From the NCBI RefSeq assembly GCF_950023065.1, contig NC_088678.1, positions 40,724,580 to 40,788,579 on the forward strand: a stretch of DNA of 64,000 nucleotides, in the 5' to 3' direction. This DNA is from Planococcus citri. Its lineage: Eukaryota; Arthropoda; Insecta; Hemiptera; Pseudococcidae. This document shows, one piece after another, positions 34,806 to 44,352 of the stretch; the first letter of the stretch is position 1; each line of letters starts with the position of its first letter. Both the position numbers and the translations under genes were made by a program. The notes below the pieces were generated by a model, which made no database searches, was not told the origin of the DNA, and saw only the letters and a list, made by a program, of their open reading frames with translations.

Positions 34806-36550
34806 ATAACACGTAATGTACGCACAAAAAATTCATATTATTCGCGCAATTTACAAGAATGGTAATAAAATACTCGATTAATCGAACACTAATACTTCGC
34901 AAAACGTTCACACACGATAATAACATACATCAAAAATACAATGATAATTTTAAAAACGTAAAGATCGAACTGTAGCCGGGCGGTAGACAGGAATATAATG
35001 GAACCGATTACAATATGTGCAATAGATAGTAATTCGAATCCGTCTGCGCGCGTCGCTCGATGCCTTTTTTGTATAAATATAATTTAGAGGAGGGTGGAAA
35101 GCATCTCTCGAACGAGAGCAAGTATTTCTTTGATTATCAGTAAAATGCGCGATAACGTTTCGCATTCTTCCAGCGTAAGCATGATGATAACACGAGCGAC
35201 TAGAAGAGAATAATCATATCAGTAGACAGAAATGAGCTGCTAACGCAAAAACTGCCCTTCTCCCTCCCTTAGGTGACTGGTTGGTGGCGACCAAGCGGCG
35301 TAGTCAAATTTCTACGAAAAGCAGAAGAAGCACGTTCGTGCAATGTGCGTATTGTTTCATTTTATTACGCACTAGAAAGCGGTCTTTTGGACATCTTATT
35401 CGGTTTCAAGTTGATTTTTTATAGGTAATAAATCCGTAGTTGTCACGCTAGTGAATATTTGGTCCTTTGAAAGGAATTTGATTGTAATTTTGGCCTTGAA
35501 ATTCTAGCCCTGAGATGTGCTGTATTGTTCGTACGAACCTATTTGCTACTATCACGTGTGTAGAAAAACATGTTTGGTTCAACTCACGTGGTTGTTTTTT
35601 ACTTAGCAGGGCATCGAACGATGCATTAATTACCATTTTAATGGTCGATGAATTGTTACCGAAAAAGGTTCGGATTCATCGTACGATGATTGTTTGAGTA
35701 ATTTGCAGCAAAAAATGAACCTTTTTATGGTAATTAGTCACTCTGGTGGGCGTGGAGTTAGAAGAAAGAAACGTACGTTTCTAACTGGCATTTCTTATGT
35801 ATTATTTCAAGGCAAGTAGGTACCTACCTATTTCTTCGCCTTCTCTACTTAACTCACCTATTTCTGTCTCAAATATACGATGTTTTATGTGTTTTCAGGA
35901 ATGAAATTGTACGAGTAATTTGAGTGAGGTGTGAGTAGGTTAGTGTGAGGCGGGACGAGCGTTTCAGGTTTTTAAAATAGTAAATCAAAAAATGTGTACG
36001 TTTTCGTACATGTATAGATTTTTCAATCATTTGTTTCTACGTATTTTCCCGAGCTAGGTATAATTGTAAAGTACTTACCTTTCGGTTATTTGCACGTAGG
36101 TGCATTTTGTGTTCATATCACAACTGTGATACCACCTGTGGAAAAAAATGTTTCAATACAATTGATACTTACCCATATCTGTTCAGATAATAGTTACCAA
36201 GTTTATTTTTAAACTTTTTATCACGTTGGTGATATTCTATTCGAAGCATTTCGTTAAACTTTTACTCATTTTTGAGTCTGTTAATTTTATCCCCTGTTGC
36301 CACGTTTGCCCTTCCTATAATTTTGTTGATTCTTATGTAAGCTTTTACCTATTTGTTCGAACATAGTTCCTATTTATTTTGCCCTGGTAGGCATGGACAA
36401 GTAATACGTATACGTATATCGCTGGACTATCCGTACAGTTTTATTCGTTGAGAAATTTTACATCTTAAAATTAAATACCGAGGTACAAGTTACCTATATA
36501 ACAGTTACCGGACGAGTTCTTACTTTTTCGAGTGTATAAAACTTCAAATT
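34806..36550. other. Internal noncoding spacer of the giant element
   Basis: About 1.7 kb between the RING-SGNH-like gene and the second accessory ORF. No protein is recognised on either strand. It could carry a subgenomic promoter or splice acceptor for the downstream gene, but none is evident. Confidence 0.5.
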
Positions 36551-36967
36551 TTACGCAAAATCCGCGTAATTTAATCTTAATAGCTGCAGGAACTCGTCTA
36601 TGATCGCCACTGGTCGATAGACCCTTGTCGTACGATCTCTTCGCCTCGCAATGATCAGCTGCGCACCTTCTTTATTAAAATGTTGGTGAAATTCGATAAC
36701 GATTGCTGAGTTTCCGTGCGCGAAATCTGTAAGATTTTGAAAAATTAGCTCATTTAGCCGTTGGTCGAAATCGTTGATATGGAGGAATCGTATTATATTC
36801 CGCTCATTGGCAGCCACTGTGACTACGATACGCGGGCGTCGTCGTAGTGCGTGTCGAGGTCGCTGGAATTGTAAGAAGATCGATCGGAATGGTGGTCGCA
36901 TTTCTGGCGGTCGAATGGCTGCAAGCGCCGGGTCTAATCCGGGGAAAATCGGTTCCTGAGCCATCAT
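36551..36967 (-). CDS. Accessory ORF B, paralogue of accessory ORF A
   Basis: Encodes 138 residues from ATG 36967 (or 137 from 36964; the frame is open from 37015 without an ATG). Rich in Arg and Pro at the N-terminus, then an alternating hydrophobic/charged C-terminal half. That half aligns throughout with the ORF at 37477-37896: shared EL.FQ.L.DF, IVIEF/IIMEI, L.I.RR.SRT.RV, P.A.IDEFL and a final A.F. No known domain is recognised. It is basic and small enough for a nucleic-acid-binding or packaging accessory protein, but that is speculation. Confidence 0.65.
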   Translation of the reverse strand: MMAQEPIFPGLDPALAAIRPPEMRPPFRSIFLQFQRPRHALRRRPRIVVTVAANERNIIRFLHINDFDQRLNELIFQNLTDFAHGNSAIVIEFHQHFNKEGAQLIIARRRDRTTRVYRPVAIIDEFLQLLRLNYADFA

Positions 36968-37015
36968 ACGAACGTAGAAAGATTGCGTAGCAAAACACTC
37001 GTAAATTAACCGCAC

Positions 37016-37476
37016 GGTAATATTATGAACGCGATCACTTTACATCAATTTACAGTACTCGATATACGCACGCTGCCTCCCTTATACGCTCGAAATATTA
37101 TGCTTTGCGAGAACGCACTTAATCGAACTACTGGCACATTGGTTGAATTATCAAAATTTTGGTTTGATAATCGTACGAACGCACATTCGAATTTTGCTTA
37201 GCAAAATATTCTCCGATCTAGAGTGATGTGATATTTCACGATTGCGATATTCAAGAGAATCAATTTCACTTACCTGTTACAGTAGTTATTCTCTGGCTTT
37301 GTACGTGTGTCAATTTGTTCATTTATTGTACTTTAAGTAAAATAAAGAAGTCTATACGTGTGTACATTAATTATTTTATTCGAAACGAAAAATCGAAAGA
37401 AATCAGAAATCAGGTACATCTTGACTTAATACTAAGTGGTACGTACGTATCCTAATTAATCTAAACATCTTAAAAC
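37016..37476. other. Spacer between the two accessory ORFs
   Basis: About 460 bp of AT-rich sequence on the element strand with no open frame of note. No motif is recognised. Confidence 0.4.
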
Positions 37477-37896
37477 TTACATAAATTCCGCCGGGATAAA
37501 ACCGAAAGTATCGAGGAAGTCATCGACGACTGCTATGGGTATGCGTACCCGTGCCGTACGGCTTTCTCTGCGAATTAACAATAATCGATCACCATTCGCG
37601 AAGTAGAAATTGTGAATCTCCATGATGATCAATTCTATTGGATTATAGTCAAAATCGAACAATAGATCTTGATGGAACAGCTCGCGGATCATGTTTCGTA
37701 GATCAATTCGGGAAAATCTTCTTGTGCAGGCTCGTCCTCTAGCTCGTACGTTAACGCTAATCGCATCCGGTATAATATGATCATGGACCATTCCGTTTAG
37801 TCGTATCCGAACGGTAACATACCCAAATCGTAGGTTCCAGGGTCGACGTCTGCGTAATGCGGGAGCCAGGTATGGAAATGGTCGATTGTTATTCAT
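37477..37896 (-). CDS. Accessory ORF A, paralogue of accessory ORF B
   Basis: Encodes 139 residues from ATG 37896 (the frame extends to 37923 without an ATG). An N-terminal Arg/Pro-rich segment (FPYLAPALRRRRPWNLRF) leads into a region homologous to ORF B, for example ELFHQDLLFDFDYNPIELII and the matching ELIFQNLTDFAHGNSAIVI. Length and domain layout are the same in both, so they arose by duplication inside the element. The family is not recognised. It lies 355 bp downstream of the pol stop. Confidence 0.65.
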   Translation of the reverse strand: MNNNRPFPYLAPALRRRRPWNLRFGYVTVRIRLNGMVHDHIIPDAISVNVRARGRACTRRFSRIDLRNMIRELFHQDLLFDFDYNPIELIIMEIHNFYFANGDRLLLIRRESRTARVRIPIAVVDDFLDTFGFIPAEFM

Positions 37897-38277
37897 TGCG
37901 ATCGTTGAAATTGCCAATAGCACTGTTTTTTTATCACCGTAAGGTACTTGTAGAATTATATGTACGCACTTATCTTACATTAAACTGTATTACCGCACAT
38001 GTACTGGTTTTTTGCAAACTTATATTTCACCGCATCAGGCGCTAAATAATAAAAATAGCCACGTTAGCTCTGGTTACGCACAATTACGTCCTTTCGATAC
38101 TGATCTACACAACATAATAGCCTTTCAATCGGTAGATGACGCGTGATGTTTCCAAAACTGAACGGCTGATTCTCGCAAAATTTCCTGGAATTTTACGAGA
38201 TCGGTACGAAGAAAGTAGCGAGAGGGTGCGGGTGAATACGAATGATAGAACGACGAGCGTCGCTGAATTGGCTAATT

Positions 38278-41200
38278 CTAATCTTTTTTGTTCGAACCCA
38301 TCAACCAAAGCGCCAATTTTTTAATCTTCGATTTTGCTTTTTTACCTTTCTTATCATTTTTCTCCGTATCAGAGTTGTTTGGCGAATTATTTAATATGAA
38401 TTCCAGTGAGTTTTCTTCGTCCGAAGACAATTCAGACGAGTCACTTTCGCTTTCGCTAACTGATACCGAACGGTCATCTTCGTATTCAGTTTTTGGATCT
38501 GGATCAGTACCGTAATACTTGCCGTAGAATTTTTGTTCATTATCAAGCATTTTAATTTGGTTTACCGTTTTGGCATTCTTTTTCAAAATTAACCGTTGTC
38601 CCATTCGAAGGGCGGTAGCTGCGAGACGTTCAGATCTTCGAGTTTTCTTTTCCTTTGGTTCTTCATTCGCAGCATCTTTCTCCTTGTCATCCGTGGTTAG
38701 ATCTATGACAGGTACTTCGTTCGAAGTATTTTCCTTTTTCTTTTTCTTCTTTTTCTTCTTCTTCTTCACAGGTGTGTCCAATTCTTCGTATATTGGCTCT
38801 TCACTACTAGTGCCAGCTTTACTAGCTAGGTACTCCGAACGTTTCTTAGCTCGAGTGGCTTGTCTTTGATCTCGCGCGATTTTTTCTAATTTTGACAAAA
38901 TTACCTTCGTGGCGTTTTTGGTGTTTTCATCATTTTTGTCCGATCTTGGAACCTTGATTTTTTGAATTTTTTCGACCATTTCTAATTCATCCTCCTCCGA
39001 TGATTCGTCGTTGTTGGTTTCAATTTTATGGTCATTCAAAAAATCAGAAATTTTTTTCTCTAACGTACGTTTATCAAGCCACGAACGTAGGCAGGGATCT
39101 TTTTCCATTTCTGAAATTTCAGCCTTTTTTAAAAACAACGTCAGTTGTCTAACGTTCGCAATGCGATTCACGTTTGAACCGTCGGTTGGTTCAAGTAGGT
39201 ATGAGTTGGTACCTGCTCGTTTGAGAATCTTAAATGGACCAATACGCTTTTGGTACAATTTTTTCGCGGTTTGCTTGTCCGAACTAGACAATTTATGATT
39301 TGTGAGCAAAACCATATCTCCTTCCTTAAGCGTGTCTGGATCCTTGTGCTCCTTGTTGAACTTGTACTCCTCTTCGATCTTTTTTAATCGTCTTCTTTCC
39401 CGAATATAAGTTTCAATTATTTGACGGTCAGTCATTTTATCGATTTGGAATTTCGCCAGTTCAATCGTGTAGACAGCTTTTTTGGCCAAGTGATCCGCTA
39501 TCACGTTCGTGTATTCGTATTTACGTGCGTAGACGTGGTGAAATTCAATGAAATCGAACGATTTTTTCAATTCCAAAATTTGCTCAAAAAGCTTCTTGTG
39601 GTGGACAGGTTTTTTCCTGGCGTTAAGCCACTTGTTTTTCAACCACACGTTAACCGTATGGTTCAGAGCCTTAATGACGTAATTCGAATCTGAGAAAAGC
39701 TTAACTTTTTTCACGTCATTAAATTTTAAAATTTCCAATGCTTGAATAATGGCTGATAATTCAGCAAAATTATTCGACAGTTGGAAATCTTCAGTAGGTG
39801 ATATCCGATCGGATACATTTCTCAATGAATCTGGTGCAAAGCAGATTCCAATCCCTGCTACCGCGTCCGCGTCTCCATTCTTCGAACACGCGCCGTCAGC
39901 GGTTACGCGGGCGTATCCATCTGGATCTAAAATTAAGTCGACCGTAGGGTCTAATTTCTTCGTAAAGCATTCCGATAAAGGAATTGAAGGAGCTTTAATT
40001 TTGCTCAAATTCTCTTTCAATTCGATTAATTTATGGGTAAAATCGAATTTCTTTCGTTTATGAGGCATTTTCGCATTTATAGCATCTACCATGCCCCATG
40101 CCTCGTTCGGGGTGAATCCGAATGACGTAGGTGTATTATTTATTTCAATTTGGATTTCTCCAATAAAGCCTTGCCATCCCGTATGGGGTTTATGAGGGTT
40201 ATGAATTTTATTCAATTTCACCCTCAGCTTATCACCGATTACTCGCATCGTACGTTTGACCGAAGACGATTGCGGGTTGTAGGCATTGGTATGGGCTACC
40301 TTGATATCATTATGTTCAAGTAGCTTATACCACGATTCACTAATAAATTGAGTACCGTTGTCGGTAATTACTTTTTTGACGGTTACGTCACGACGTTCGA
40401 TGTCCGCAAGGACGGTTTGCATTGCGTTGCAGACATCCTTTTGTCGCGTATGACACATTGTTTGGATCCAAGTTTTACCGGTAAAAATGTCTTTTACCAC
40501 CAGTAAAAATTTAGGGTATCCTTCGATTGCAGGAATTGGTCCAAAAATGTCAACTGACAAAACATCGCCTATGGCGTACGCCTCTATTTGTCCGTATTCT
40601 AAGACCTTGTGGTTGGTGTAATTTTTATTTACTTTGCACACAATGCACGTATTACATATTTCGCGTATGTAGTGCATAGAGTTGGGATGATAATACATAC
40701 GACGAAATATCATTTCCAACTTAGCTGGGCCCAAATGGCCATATGCATAATGCAGGTAGTCTACCGTATCGTAGAATAGGGTGTCTGGTAGGTAGGGTAC
40801 CAGCGATCCGTTATCTAGCCTTTTCATTAGCATAGGTTTCTTGATAGGTGTGAGGTCGTTGACCTCCTCATCATCCAAGTCCATTTCTTCCCCTGAATTT
40901 TCATATACGAGCGTATCTTTAATCGCGAATTTCTTAGCTTTACGCTTTTTTATTTCAATTTCTTTTTTGTCCGTTTCCGGATAATGCGTAGTTAAAATCT
41001 TCATGATCGCTTCACATTTTTCATCTCCGTTTTGGAACTTAGGAATATCGTTCAGACGATTATGAAGTATCGTGATATTTTCTTCAACAAATAACACTTC
41101 CAAAGGTGGTATTTCGGTCGAAAAATTCTTTAATTCCAATTCTGGCGCTTTTACACTGTACAAGTGCTTATTGGATTTATCCATAGTCCATTGTAGATCG

Positions 41201-44200
41201 AAACAATTGAACCAAGTAATCCAATGAGCAGCTTTACGATGTGTTTGCGCCATCTCTCTATACCTATTAGCGATCGCCAATAAATTTTTCCGAACGTGAA
41301 TTTTTCGTCCAATGACCCACATTTGAACTTTCTTCAAAACTTGCACCAGTGTCATCATTTCACGATCGAAAAGCGTGAAATTCTTCTGATGTGTTTCGAA
41401 AAGTTTCGATACAAATAAGCAGATATGCTTCTCTTTCGATACCTTATCTATGTAGAATAACACAGCGTTCATTGCATCTTCGGATACGTACGTATCAAGA
41501 TACAAATCACCATCTTGAGGCGGTGGTTTCAGTTTGAAATCTTTGCAATACTCAGCTTTCAATTGCTCAAAAGCTTTTTCTTGCTCCTTGCCCCATACGA
41601 CCTTGTCTTCATTACCCTTGGTAAGGTCATAGATAGGTCGCAAAATTTGCATATAATTAGGAATAAAATTCCTATAAAGACCGGTCAGTCCTACCAGAGT
41701 GAGAATTTCTTTCACCGTTTTTAGTGCAAATTTCCCTTTCTTCGTGTGTTTTTCAACAAATTCCATAAATTTCTTTATTTTCTCACTCTGTTTGGCAACT
41801 TCATCTTTTGAAATAATGAAGCCCAAATGTTCCGCGTATTCGCGGAAAAATTGCGTCTTATTAGGGTTTAATTTTAAACCATTCTTTCGAATTGCTTCGA
41901 ATACTTCTTTTAGACGATCTAAAGTCTCTCTAAACGTAGTGCCAGACACTTTGACGTCGTCAACAAACTTAGTCACTCCTTTCATGTCAGGAATCACCTG
42001 ATTTATCATGTGAACGAACTCGCCACTTGATATTTTCAAACCGTACGGTAATCGACAAAACTCATAAACTTGTCCGCATACTTGGAATGCGGTGTATTGA
42101 CGCGATGCCTCGTCGAGAACCAGCTGCCAGAAACCGGCAGTAAAATCGAGAGTGCAAAATAATTCATCACCTTTGTTTTCAAAGATGATCCATTCAACCG
42201 GGTTCGGTTCTGTAAGCACTTGTTGTAGTTTTTTATTGAGTTCGTCGGCATCTAAACACAATCTAATGTCACCGTTCTTTTTTATTACCGGCGCCATCGT
42301 ATTAATGTATTTTGACCGTGAGGGCCTTATTATACCTTCTCGCAACATTTTTGCGATCGTCTTTCTCAAGGCTTCCATGATCTTCTGCGAAGGACGGAAT
42401 TTTTCACCTCTCCAAGGACCCAGTTTTGGGTCAATGTCAAACTTGAAGTTGACTCTTTCGCCAACATAGCGACCTGGCGAGTTGCTGAAAATGTCACAGT
42501 AGCCTTCAACTTCTTTATAGGCATCGTCTGCCTCTTTCGCGGTAATTTTACCCTTGAGAACGAGGTTGTTTAAGTCATTCTTCATATTCTTTTTATATAG
42601 CTGTTGAGCCTTGAATTGCTCATCAAATAGCTCTTGGTCGAGGTATCCCGATTTTCTGTGTAAGTTGTGCACCATTTCGTGCATGTATTGTGGTTCAACT
42701 TCACAATGGTAGACGGACAAGGCGTCCCTATATTCGTCCTCACGTAGGTAAGGTATTTTGAACGGTTGTCCATTTCGTGGTTTACATAAAGCATAATCGT
42801 GCCCCTCTTCTAGCTGAGGTAAAATACCTAAGTATCTCATGGCCACACGGCCCATTATGCACGATTTGGCGGGAGTATCCAAGATGTAAAATGGTGAGTA
42901 AATCATCTGAGTACCTACTCTCATACAAATTTCCACGATATGAGTCATTGTTTTGACTAATTTATCATCAGCCATTCTTAATAGTACTGGACGGCGTAAT
43001 TGGATATACTTAATCCATTGAGGGTGTTGTCGAGTAATATACTCGACGACAGGCTTCGAAATTACATTGGGCAGAGCCCCTGAGTCCAATTGCAACGCCA
43101 TCGGTTTTAATCCAATCATAACCGGGATTACACACGCTGGATCGACCGTTTGGTGATCAATAAATTGATCACGAGTCATAGATTGTATCTCATCTTCGTT
43201 CGAAGCAGGGTGTGCATACTCGATTGCATCAATCGCATTGACTTTCAATTTAGGTGTTTTATCCACTTCCGGGTTCTCGTCATCAGAATTAGCATCTTCC
43301 ATAATCACCTGGTTATCACCTTTGCCAAAAATCTGTTTTTGCGGTTTTGGTGAAAGAATGGTCAATTCTTCAAAGTTCACCGGTTTGGATAAGTGGCCAG
43401 CCTTAGCTGGCGGATCATATACAATTTTTGCAAAAATTGCATCGCCGTTTGGCGTTATTTTTCGACGTAAATAAACACCCGTATTTGGACAGCAATCAAT
43501 TTTCATAGACAACGCTTGGATTAATTTCTTCATCATCGAGTTGTTTATGTAAATTTTCTCGTCCATCGGGTTTTTATTTCGGTCGATATTCGATTCGAAT
43601 AATGTTTTCAGACGTCCTAATGCAGCTTCCCGCGGCGGGGTCTCTCTATCACGTTTATAATCAAGTACAGATGTTTCCCATTTATCGAGAGCGTGCACAA
43701 CCATCTGAAACACGTGCGTGTACATCGACATGTCTGGGTAATATCGATTGTACGCTTTCGAATAAAAGAATTTATTCTGTAATGGTATTACATTATTTCT
43801 TTGATCGATCGCAGGTCGATCAAATTCATCGCCATTTTCCGTATGGATCTTTTCTAATTTTAGATATGCGTACGCCATCTGGCGCCAAAACGTGATACGT
43901 TTATCGTCTGTTAATTTTACTAAAATATTTCTGTACGCAATGTACCTACTTAGGCTTACTGGTTTGTCACCTTTTTTACGAGGCTTTACCAGCGGCATCA
44001 TTAAAAATATATGCTGGACTTTTTTGACGTCCAATAGCAAATTAATAATGCTGTTAATTTGCTTCTCTACGACCTCGTAAGGTTTCCTTGAAAAATTCAA
44101 TTCTCGTTGTCCTAACGACAATACCACCTTGGCATTAGGTGTAAAAGTCACCTTTTGAAGGCTCGCATAGAGCTCTTCTAAACCTATTTGGTCACGTACG

Positions 44201-44289
44201 TAATCTGGTAATTTTTCAATTTGGTCAACATCACCTCGTTTGAGATGATGGACCAAACCATCTCCGATCCACACATACTCGTAAAACAT
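38278..44289 (-). CDS. Pol polyprotein: SGNH-like, PR, RT, tethered RNH, IN with inserted RNase H
   Basis: 2003 codons from ATG 44289, though normally expected as a Gag-Pol frameshift product. Domains in order: 1-180 SGNH-like (WIGDG 7-11, VVLSLGQREL 55-64); about 388-500 retropepsin (D402-S-G, partner IMGR); about 640-830 reverse transcriptase (D715, FVDD 775-778); 925-1040 degenerate tethered RNase H (Y934 where the first Asp is expected); about 1175-1217 HHCC zinc finger; 1240-1400 integrase core (D1247, D1310, then K1345 where Glu is expected); 1455-1615 complete RNase HI-type domain (D1465, E1510, D1534, D1599); 1655-1715 GPY/F module (RIGPFKI, G1684). The tail is disordered and charged, with a poly-Lys run and VIDLTTDD at 1861-1868. 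The gene supplies replication and integration enzymes. Confidence 0.92.
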   Translation of the reverse strand: MFYEYVWIGDGLVHHLKRGDVDQIEKLPDYVRDQIGLEELYASLQKVTFTPNAKVVLSLGQRELNFSRKPYEVVEKQINSIINLLLDVKKVQHIFLMMPLVKPRKKGDKPVSLSRYIAYRNILVKLTDDKRITFWRQMAYAYLKLEKIHTENGDEFDRPAIDQRNNVIPLQNKFFYSKAYNRYYPDMSMYTHVFQMVVHALDKWETSVLDYKRDRETPPREAALGRLKTLFESNIDRNKNPMDEKIYINNSMMKKLIQALSMKIDCCPNTGVYLRRKITPNGDAIFAKIVYDPPAKAGHLSKPVNFEELTILSPKPQKQIFGKGDNQVIMEDANSDDENPEVDKTPKLKVNAIDAIEYAHPASNEDEIQSMTRDQFIDHQTVDPACVIPVMIGLKPMALQLDSGALPNVISKPVVEYITRQHPQWIKYIQLRRPVLLRMADDKLVKTMTHIVEICMRVGTQMIYSPFYILDTPAKSCIMGRVAMRYLGILPQLEEGHDYALCKPRNGQPFKIPYLREDEYRDALSVYHCEVEPQYMHEMVHNLHRKSGYLDQELFDEQFKAQQLYKKNMKNDLNNLVLKGKITAKEADDAYKEVEGYCDIFSNSPGRYVGERVNFKFDIDPKLGPWRGEKFRPSQKIMEALRKTIAKMLREGIIRPSRSKYINTMAPVIKKNGDIRLCLDADELNKKLQQVLTEPNPVEWIIFENKGDELFCTLDFTAGFWQLVLDEASRQYTAFQVCGQVYEFCRLPYGLKISSGEFVHMINQVIPDMKGVTKFVDDVKVSGTTFRETLDRLKEVFEAIRKNGLKLNPNKTQFFREYAEHLGFIISKDEVAKQSEKIKKFMEFVEKHTKKGKFALKTVKEILTLVGLTGLYRNFIPNYMQILRPIYDLTKGNEDKVVWGKEQEKAFEQLKAEYCKDFKLKPPPQDGDLYLDTYVSEDAMNAVLFYIDKVSKEKHICLFVSKLFETHQKNFTLFDREMMTLVQVLKKVQMWVIGRKIHVRKNLLAIANRYREMAQTHRKAAHWITWFNCFDLQWTMDKSNKHLYSVKAPELELKNFSTEIPPLEVLFVEENITILHNRLNDIPKFQNGDEKCEAIMKILTTHYPETDKKEIEIKKRKAKKFAIKDTLVYENSGEEMDLDDEEVNDLTPIKKPMLMKRLDNGSLVPYLPDTLFYDTVDYLHYAYGHLGPAKLEMIFRRMYYHPNSMHYIREICNTCIVCKVNKNYTNHKVLEYGQIEAYAIGDVLSVDIFGPIPAIEGYPKFLLVVKDIFTGKTWIQTMCHTRQKDVCNAMQTVLADIERRDVTVKKVITDNGTQFISESWYKLLEHNDIKVAHTNAYNPQSSSVKRTMRVIGDKLRVKLNKIHNPHKPHTGWQGFIGEIQIEINNTPTSFGFTPNEAWGMVDAINAKMPHKRKKFDFTHKLIELKENLSKIKAPSIPLSECFTKKLDPTVDLILDPDGYARVTADGACSKNGDADAVAGIGICFAPDSLRNVSDRISPTEDFQLSNNFAELSAIIQALEILKFNDVKKVKLFSDSNYVIKALNHTVNVWLKNKWLNARKKPVHHKKLFEQILELKKSFDFIEFHHVYARKYEYTNVIADHLAKKAVYTIELAKFQIDKMTDRQIIETYIRERRRLKKIEEEYKFNKEHKDPDTLKEGDMVLLTNHKLSSSDKQTAKKLYQKRIGPFKILKRAGTNSYLLEPTDGSNVNRIANVRQLTLFLKKAEISEMEKDPCLRSWLDKRTLEKKISDFLNDHKIETNNDESSEEDELEMVEKIQKIKVPRSDKNDENTKNATKVILSKLEKIARDQRQATRAKKRSEYLASKAGTSSEEPIYEELDTPVKKKKKKKKKKKENTSNEVPVIDLTTDDKEKDAANEEPKEKKTRRSERLAATALRMGQRLILKKNAKTVNQIKMLDNEQKFYGKYYGTDPDPKTEYEDDRSVSVSESESDSSELSSDEENSLEFILNNSPNNSDTEKNDKKGKKAKSKIKKLALWLMGSNKKD

Positions 44290-44310
44290 ATCGTTAGGGA
44301 TCTCTATGTG

Positions 44311-44352
44311 GCTAGGTTTATCCCTCTCTTCCCCTAGCTCTGTCGGTTTCCC
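44311..44352 (-). promoter_or_regulatory. Programmed -1 frameshift site between gag and pol
   Basis: On the element strand, gag codons read tcG GGA AAC. This is the canonical slippery heptamer GGGAAAC (44346-44352). After a 7-nt spacer comes GCTAGG (44333-44338), which pairs perfectly with CCTAGC (44311-44316) and contains the gag TAG stop. Pol is exactly in the -1 frame and open from the heptamer through to its ATG at 44289. Confidence 0.85.
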
